From the NCBI RefSeq assembly GCF_000183405.1, contig NC_014758.1, positions 1,529,001 to 1,593,000 on the forward strand: 64,000 bases of DNA. Reading direction: 5' to 3'. The translations under genes were made by a program, and so were the position numbers. Under the pieces are notes generated by a model, which had not been told where the DNA came from, did not search any database, and saw nothing but the letters and a program-made list of their open reading frames with translations. This document shows positions 58,817 through 64,000 of this stretch, in pieces. Source of the DNA: Calditerrivibrio nitroreducens DSM 19672. Lineage in GTDB: Bacteria; Chrysiogenota; Deferribacteres; Deferribacterales; Calditerrivibrionaceae. Position 1 is the stretch's first letter. Every line of letters starts with the position of its first letter.

Positions 58817-59605
58817 TCACTCATTTTCTCTAAAAATCACCATAGAATTCGACTGATGAAGGGGGGTCACGGTAAGCTCTCCAATCTGGACATGCTCGGG
58901 CAATTTTGCCGTAAAAAGTACTATCTCTGCAATATCCTCCGCCGAAAGAGGTTTAATCCCTTTATAAACCTTCTTAGCCCTCTCATTGTCTCCATGGAAC
59001 CTTGTATTACTGAAGTTTGTTTCCGTCATCCCCGGAGCAATATTTGAAACTTTTATCGGCTTATCAACCAAATCTATCCTCATCCCATCAGTCAAAATTC
59101 TAACGGCAGCCTTTGTGGCACAGTAAACTGCTCCCCCAGGATAGGCCCCCAGCCCTGCTATGGAACCAATATTTATTATGTGGCCACGTGTGTTATTTTT
59201 AAGCATAATATTAGCTACATTTTTTGAAAAATACAGCAAACCTTTTATGTTGGTATCAATCATTGTATCCCAGTCATCCGGATCTCCTTCATAAAACTTT
59301 TCAAGCCCAAGGGCAAGTCCAGCATTATTTACCAGGATATCGATTTTGGACAATTCATCCGGAATGGATGCTAAAAAATGATTAACCTGTTCCAACGAAC
59401 GAACATCCACTTTTCCAATAAACGTTTTTACACGGTATTTGTCTGTTATTTCATTTTCCAAATATTTTAATTTATCAATATTTCGGGCACAAAAAATAAG
59501 ATTTGCTCCTTCCCGAGCAAAAGCCTTTACACAGGCTTCCCCTATACCACTTGATGCCCCTGTAACCAAAACATTTTTCCCTCTCAAACTCCTGAAATAA
59601 TCCAT
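58817..59605 (-). CDS. Short-chain dehydrogenase/reductase
   Basis: A 262-residue classical SDR. The cofactor loop TGASSGIGEA, the NNAG motif, the catalytic serine in IINIGSIAGLG and the YCATKAA Tyr/Lys pair are intact. The Arg in FCARNIDKL suggests NADP(H). Substrate unknown. Eighteen bases after the FlhB-like gene. Confidence 0.93.
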   Translation of the reverse strand: MDYFRSLRGKNVLVTGASSGIGEACVKAFAREGANLIFCARNIDKLKYLENEITDKYRVKTFIGKVDVRSLEQVNHFLASIPDELSKIDILVNNAGLALGLEKFYEGDPDDWDTMIDTNIKGLLYFSKNVANIMLKNNTRGHIINIGSIAGLGAYPGGAVYCATKAAVRILTDGMRIDLVDKPIKVSNIAPGMTETNFSNTRFHGDNERAKKVYKGIKPLSAEDIAEIVLFTAKLPEHVQIGELTVTPLHQSNSMVIFRENE

Positions 59606-59623
59606 ACATCACCCCACTTTTAT

Positions 59624-59887
59624 CTAAGAAAGTTTCTTATTGATCCTGTATACTTCACTTAAAATTTCCGCCACTACACGGTACAAATTTTCTGGTATCT
59701 CCTGATATATATCCAACTTATAAAGGGCCTCCAACAGATCCGGATCCTCTTTTATCAATACATTATGCTCTTTTGCCTTTTCTAAAATCTTTTCGGCAAT
59801 TATTCCTCTCCCCTTTGCAACTACCTTTGGAGCAGAATCTTTTTCCTGATCATACCTGAGAGCGGTTACCTTCTTAGCCTTACCCAT
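59624..59887 (-). CDS. Free-standing FlhB-like C-terminal domain protein
   Basis: An 87-residue protein matching the part of FlhB/YscU that follows the NPTH self-cleavage site: VTALRYDQEKDSAPKVVAKG, a helix, EDPDLLEALYKLDIYQEIP and LYRVVAEILSEVYR. It lacks the membrane part and the NPTH site. Such stand-alone proteins (YlqH/FhlB-like) accompany flagellar export in some bacteria and can partly replace the FlhB domain. The ATG at 59887 overlaps the aminotransferase by eight bases. No flagellar gene is in the window. Confidence 0.88.
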   Translation of the reverse strand: MGKAKKVTALRYDQEKDSAPKVVAKGRGIIAEKILEKAKEHNVLIKEDPDLLEALYKLDIYQEIPENLYRVVAEILSEVYRINKKLS

Positions 59888-61151
59888 TAGACAGCTGATC
59901 CAACGAATTTTTATAAGCAGATAAGATGTTTCTAAAGTCTTCATCACTGTGGGCAAAAGTAAAACATCCACCAGAATGCATCGTGAATACACCGTTTAGT
60001 ATCATCATTATCTTAAAAAGGTTCTCTCTATCTACGTCAGGTTTTGTCAAAAATGTTGAAGGTTTTTTATTATCCACATCATCACAAGATTTATAAAAAT
60101 GTAATGCTGTCATAGATCCAAATCCACTTACTATAATCTTGGAATCCTTGCTTATAAAAGATGAGATATTTTCCCTTAACTTTTCACCCAATAGATTAAT
60201 ATGATTATAGTCATGCTTTTCCAGTAGTTCAAGTGTTTTTAACCCAGCGGCCATTGCAACCGGATGCTCTGAAAAGGTACCACCACCGGTGATTATATCC
60301 CCCTTTTCGATAATCTGCATAATCTCTTTTCTTCCACCGTAAACTCCTATAGCAAAACCACCGCCAATTATCTTCCCCATTGTAAACAGATCCGGTTTTA
60401 CACCGAAAATCGGCCATATGCTACCAAATCTGAATCTAAAACCGGTTATGGTCTCATCAAATATCAATAAAGCTCCATTCTCATCGCAAAACCTTCTTAT
60501 GCCTCTTAAAAAATCTAATTCTGCCGCCACCCCACCTCCGGCACCCAATACCGGCTCAAGAATAATCGCCGCCACTTTATCTTTGAAGGGATGTAAAATA
60601 TCTAACGCAGTTTCAAGATCGTTATAAGGAATTGATAATACGTCATCTTTTACCCTATTATAAGGTGGTTTCACATCGAAGGATAGGTCTGTATTGCCAC
60701 CATGCCATCCCCCTTCTATCTTGGCAATTACTGCTCTTCGGGTAAACTTTTTTGAGATCCTTGTGGCATACATCGTAGCTTCTGTTCCGGATGTGCAAAA
60801 CCTCATCAGCTCCATTTCAGGCACGGCATCCCTGATCCTTTCCGCCAATTGTAATTGATATCTATTTAAAATACCTATCTGTACCCCTTCACTGGACACT
60901 CTACAGATCTCCGCCACGATCTCACCATTGGCATGTCCTAAAATATTTGCATAATGTCCCATCCACATATCGATGAGCTCAATTCCATCTATTGTAAATA
61001 TTTTAGACCCATAAGCCCTTTCCACCACGAAAGGAAAAGGTGGGAAAAATCGGATGTCGTGGCTTACCCCTTTTGGGAAAAGACCCTTAAAGCGAACAAA
61101 TATATCACCAGAATTCTCAAACCGATTTCTGTAAATATCAAAATAATTCAT
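59880..61151 (-). CDS. Class III PLP aminotransferase, HemL-like
   Basis: A 423-residue PLP enzyme of the glutamate-semialdehyde aminomutase group. It has the GTEATMYATRISKKF loop, the FDETITGFR aspartate motif and the PLP lysine in LFTMGKIIGGGFAIGVYGG. It lacks the HemL opening [11 protein letters not shown] (having LFPKGVSHDIRF), and the true HemL is encoded at 9594, so it is probably a different transaminase or aminomutase whose substrate cannot be named. It overlaps DUF72 by four bases and the FlhB-like gene by eight. Confidence 0.88.
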   Translation of the reverse strand: MNYFDIYRNRFENSGDIFVRFKGLFPKGVSHDIRFFPPFPFVVERAYGSKIFTIDGIELIDMWMGHYANILGHANGEIVAEICRVSSEGVQIGILNRYQLQLAERIRDAVPEMELMRFCTSGTEATMYATRISKKFTRRAVIAKIEGGWHGGNTDLSFDVKPPYNRVKDDVLSIPYNDLETALDILHPFKDKVAAIILEPVLGAGGGVAAELDFLRGIRRFCDENGALLIFDETITGFRFRFGSIWPIFGVKPDLFTMGKIIGGGFAIGVYGGRKEIMQIIEKGDIITGGGTFSEHPVAMAAGLKTLELLEKHDYNHINLLGEKLRENISSFISKDSKIIVSGFGSMTALHFYKSCDDVDNKKPSTFLTKPDVDRENLFKIMMILNGVFTMHSGGCFTFAHSDEDFRNILSAYKNSLDQLSNG

Positions 61152-61921
61152 ACATCACCAAGAATTCCTTTTAGCTTAAGAGCATTTTTCGGAGCAAATC
61201 CATCTATTACATTGCAAAAGGATATCACCAGATTTGATGTTTTGCTTATACGCTTGATTTCAAAGGATAGCTCTCTGAGCTCTTCTAATGAATAGTCATA
61301 GTTCAACTCTTTGGTCTCCGGCGTGAGCCAAAGCTTACTTCTTCCATATAATCTAATGTAAGATTTATTCTCAATGGGCGAAAGGTAAAAAGGGGCAAAA
61401 CCTGTAACCATAGGAAGATCAAGGGCAATCAATCCGATTTTATTGTTTTTTAATTCACTAATATACCTCTCTTTGTACCATGTCCTATTTGGAAGCTCCA
61501 CAAAAAGTGTATTATCTTTAAAAATAGTTTTAAGATAGATGAGATATTCAAGATTTTTCTTACATGCGGAAAACCTATAACTAAAATCCACAAATAGGGC
61601 ATAAAGTCTACCTGATTCCTGTATAGGTGATAGAGCAATGAAAAGGTTTTTAACATCTTCTTCATTAAACTTATTCTTCTGGAAAAAATGTGGTAGCCTT
61701 ATGGTAAAAACTGTATCCCCACCACTTCTATCAAAAATATTTTTTATCTCTCCATAGGAGGGTAGCTTATAATAGGTATACGTCAATTCCAATAGGTTAA
61801 AATGCTGAACGTAATACTCAAGCATCTCCACCTTTTTCACATTTGAGGGGTAAAAGTTTCCAACCCAATCATCAAATTTGTATCCACTGGTACCTAAATA
61901 AACTGAAACATCTTTACGCAT
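61148..61921 (-). CDS. DUF72 (YecE-like) protein
   Basis: A 257-residue TIM-barrel-like protein of unknown function. The N-terminus VYLGTSGYKFDDWVGNFYP, the NLLELTYTYYKLPS and SYIRLYGRSKLW segments are family features. DUF72 proteins are widespread and have no established activity. Overlaps the aminotransferase gene by four bases. Confidence 0.92.
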   Translation of the reverse strand: MRKDVSVYLGTSGYKFDDWVGNFYPSNVKKVEMLEYYVQHFNLLELTYTYYKLPSYGEIKNIFDRSGGDTVFTIRLPHFFQKNKFNEEDVKNLFIALSPIQESGRLYALFVDFSYRFSACKKNLEYLIYLKTIFKDNTLFVELPNRTWYKERYISELKNNKIGLIALDLPMVTGFAPFYLSPIENKSYIRLYGRSKLWLTPETKELNYDYSLEELRELSFEIKRISKTSNLVISFCNVIDGFAPKNALKLKGILGDV

Positions 61922-61945
61922 AAAGCCTCTCTGTATTTATTATGA

Positions 61946-61974
61946 TGAATAGTATGTTTTGGAAAATAAATCAA
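61946..61974 (-). promoter_or_regulatory. Possible promoter before the DUF72 gene
   Basis: A -35 TTGATT (61969-61974), 17-base spacer, -10 TATTCA (61946-61951) in the 73-base gap after the EAL-protein stop. Only a fair match. Confidence 0.35.
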
Positions 61975-61994
61975 CTAAAAAATACTTTTAACTC

Positions 61995-64000
61995 TTAACA
62001 TATCTTCTCATAGGATCTTTTTAATTTTTCCTCGAGCTTACTTAACTCCTGCATAAAATCGTAAAGCATATCTTTTGGATAATCATTTTTTAAAACTTTT
62101 TCAATGTGATCTTTGGTATTTAACATCTCTTCTATAATCTGTTCATACATCTCTTTCTTCTTGTAATAAGATACCCCTTTGTTTCTAAGCCATGACATAA
62201 GATTAAAATACAATCTATCAAAACTATTTTGATCGAAATCGTGAGTGCCATAATAATGCAATAAATTTATTATTCTTGAAAAAGCATTTACAGCTGAATA
62301 AATTTCAATTACCTCTTTATTTTTGAAATAATCATCAATGACCTGAGAGATAGACATATTATTAAGCTTATGGTACATATCTACGAAATCTTCTATCGGA
62401 AGCGGTTTTGCAATCAGGTACCCCTGGAAGATATTGCAACCCAGCTTGTATAATGCAGAGGCGGTTTCAATGTTTTCCACCCCTTCAGCCACAATCTCTT
62501 TGTTGAAAGCCTTTGCAAGTAATATGACAACTTCTGTAACATTAAGATTAGTCGGATCAGACAACATATCCACCACAAATGTCCTATCAATTTTAACAGT
62601 ATCAATGGGGAGGGCTTTGATATAATCCAATGAGGCGTACCCCGTCCCAAAATCATCCACAGAGATACCGAAACCGATTTTGTTAAATTCACCTAAAATC
62701 TCAGATGCTTTGTTGAGATCTGTTATCGATGTAGACTCAATGATCTCGATTTCTATCATACTGCTTTTTTCTTTCAGTTCAGTTAAAAGGGTCCCCCTGA
62801 TGAATTCTATCAATTCTTCATTGAGTAATGCATTAGGAGACACATTTATACTCAACTTTACTTTAAGCCCTTTGCTATAAAGGTAATCTATACACTCAAA
62901 AGCTCTTGACACAATATACTTATCAAATTCCACCTCAATATCAGAATTACTGATATATGGGATAAATTCAGATGGTGGTATCAACCCATGTGTGGGATGT
63001 ACCCATCTTACCAGGACTTCAGCCCCCACAACCTCTTTCTTTTCGACATTGAATTTTGGTTGTAAATACAGTATAAATTCCTTATTCTTAAGCCCCCTTT
63101 CAATCATGGCCAACTTCTCTCTTTTTATGGCAAGCTGTTTACTCATAATGGTATCAAAAAAAACTATGCGATTTTTGCCTCTATTTTTGGCTTGAAAAAC
63201 TGCTTGCTGTGCATGTCTCACAAGTTCGTCAGGGTTATCATTATCCTCTGGATATATCGTAACACCTATGGAGCAGGTGAATTTCCATACAACACCATCC
63301 ACAGTAATCGGCCTAAATATGGCAAACTGGATCTTTTCAAGATAACCTTCAAGCTCTTTTGTATCATCAACAATTGTGGCAATCACAAAGATATCCTCGT
63401 CAAAATGACCTAAAATATCACTTTTTTTAAGAATCGGCATTATCCTGTTTGAGATCTGATTTATGATTTTGTTTGAAACTTCAAGCCCATACTTATCTAA
63501 AAATTTTTTAAAGCCATCTAAGTCAAGATAACATACAGCAATATCTTTACCTTTATTATCATTGATAAAATTTCTCAATTTTTCAATAAAAAACTTTTTA
63601 TTTGGCAGTTTTGTGACTTCGTTGTAATATGCAAGAAGTTCGAGCTTTTCTTCATATTTTTTTATTTCTGATATCTCAATGAAATTACCAACAAAATACT
63701 TTGGTTTACCGTTTTCATCTTTTATGGTAAAGATGGAAAGGTATTCGGGATAGATCTCATTATTTTTTCTTTTGTTCCATATCTCACCCTCCCATATACC
63801 CCTATTAGAAACATTTTCCCAGATATTGGTATAAAATTTATCATCATGTACACCTGATTTTAAAATAGATGTTTTTTTACCGATTACCTCATTTCTCTCA
63901 TAACCGGTGATCTTTGTAAATGCATCGTTTACATCTAAAATAATACCATTAAGATCGGTGACTACTATCCCACTTAAATTATGCCTGATGATATCGTAAG
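61995..64000 (-). CDS. PAS-GGDEF-EAL cyclic-di-GMP protein (cut by window edge)
   Basis: The 3' part of a signalling protein; 667 residues are visible and the frame runs on past 64000. From the N-terminal side: a PAS domain (to about 63650; FTKITGYERNEVIGK), a GGDEF domain, an EAL domain and a helical C-terminal tail of about 130 residues. The GGDEF signature is degenerate (DEDIF at 63387-63401), so cyclase activity is unlikely. The EAL domain keeps its catalytic set: EVL at about 63012-63020, the DDFGTGYASL loop, the KIDRTF lysine and GVENIETA glutamate. I infer a phosphodiesterase. A start at 63578 would be a TTG inside the domain and is not real. Confidence 0.9.
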   Translation of the reverse strand, partial: YDIIRHNLSGIVVTDLNGIILDVNDAFTKITGYERNEVIGKKTSILKSGVHDDKFYTNIWENVSNRGIWEGEIWNKRKNNEIYPEYLSIFTIKDENGKPKYFVGNFIEISEIKKYEEKLELLAYYNEVTKLPNKKFFIEKLRNFINDNKGKDIAVCYLDLDGFKKFLDKYGLEVSNKIINQISNRIMPILKKSDILGHFDEDIFVIATIVDDTKELEGYLEKIQFAIFRPITVDGVVWKFTCSIGVTIYPEDNDNPDELVRHAQQAVFQAKNRGKNRIVFFDTIMSKQLAIKREKLAMIERGLKNKEFILYLQPKFNVEKKEVVGAEVLVRWVHPTHGLIPPSEFIPYISNSDIEVEFDKYIVSRAFECIDYLYSKGLKVKLSINVSPNALLNEELIEFIRGTLLTELKEKSSMIEIEIIESTSITDLNKASEILGEFNKIGFGISVDDFGTGYASLDYIKALPIDTVKIDRTFVVDMLSDPTNLNVTEVVILLAKAFNKEIVAEGVENIETASALYKLGCNIFQGYLIAKPLPIEDFVDMYHKLNNMSISQVIDDYFKNKEVIEIYSAVNAFSRIINLLHYYGTHDFDQNSFDRLYFNLMSWLRNKGVSYYKKKEMYEQIIEEMLNTKDHIEKVLKNDYPKDMLYDFMQELSKLEEKLKRSYEKIC

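Overview
The window is AT-rich bacterial DNA in which every supportable gene (about 75) lies on the minus strand, so transcription runs from high to low coordinates throughout. It contains core genes: two ribosomal protein and RNA polymerase clusters, translation factors, four tRNAs and part of an ATP synthase. Around them are respiratory and accessory genes: several multiheme c-type cytochromes, a molybdate uptake locus, hydrogenase maturation genes and a type IV pilus operon. The gene content and sequence style suggest an anaerobic or microaerophilic, respiring, Gram-negative thermophile-like bacterium, perhaps Deferribacterota (Calditerrivibrio or Deferribacter-like). That assignment is from recall and is tentative. 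No mobile element, rRNA, CRISPR array or phage gene was seen. No gene-free stretch exceeds 300 bases; the largest gaps (about 135-175 bases) hold promoters, terminators or tRNAs.

Layout, from high to low coordinate (the direction of transcription). 64000-57575: a PAS/GGDEF/EAL protein cut by the window edge, a DUF72 protein, a class III aminotransferase, a free FlhB-like C-terminal domain, an SDR, an ArsR-type regulator, then a separately promoted pair encoding a tandem (two-domain) Hfq and a single-domain response regulator. 57498-44855: tRNA-Thr, tuf copy 2, rpmG, tRNA-Trp, secE, nusG, rplK, rplA, L10 leader, rplJ, rplL, attenuator, rpoB, rpoC and a terminator. 44854-40437: a molybdate operon modA-modD-TauE/SafE-diTOBE-modB-modC behind a promoter that overlaps a ModE-like palindrome. 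40338-37907: a two-gene cytochrome-bd-like membrane complex whose large subunit ends in a c-type heme domain. 37850-32902: tRNA-fMet, tRNA-Met, hslV, hslU, bioB, a ModE-type DNA-binding protein without ligand domain, hemW and a tetraheme cytochrome.

32867-13925: a joined str-S10-spc-alpha superoperon (rpsL, rpsG, fusA, tuf copy 1, rpsJ through rplQ, with secY, adk, map, infA, rpmJ and rpoA) that lacks rpmD (L30) and ends in a strong terminator. 13919-8006: an aldolase, a TIM-barrel protein, an ABC-F ATPase, hemL, then atpZ-atpI-atpB-atpE, all overlapping or tightly spaced. 7950-6401: an 11-heme membrane-anchored cytochrome with a NapC/NirT-like front end, then a terminator. 6320-1: hypC-hypD-hypE, a small lipoprotein cytochrome, hisI, and the pilus alignment/secretin operon pilM-N-O-P-Q (pilQ cut by the window edge).

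The most unusual items are the tandem Hfq protein beside an orphan receiver; the apparent split of ModE into a DNA-binding protein and a separate di-TOBE protein, with a matching operator at modA; the cytochrome-c-tailed bd-like complex; the NapC-fused 11-heme cytochrome; and an ATP synthase c subunit carrying most of the sodium-binding residues.
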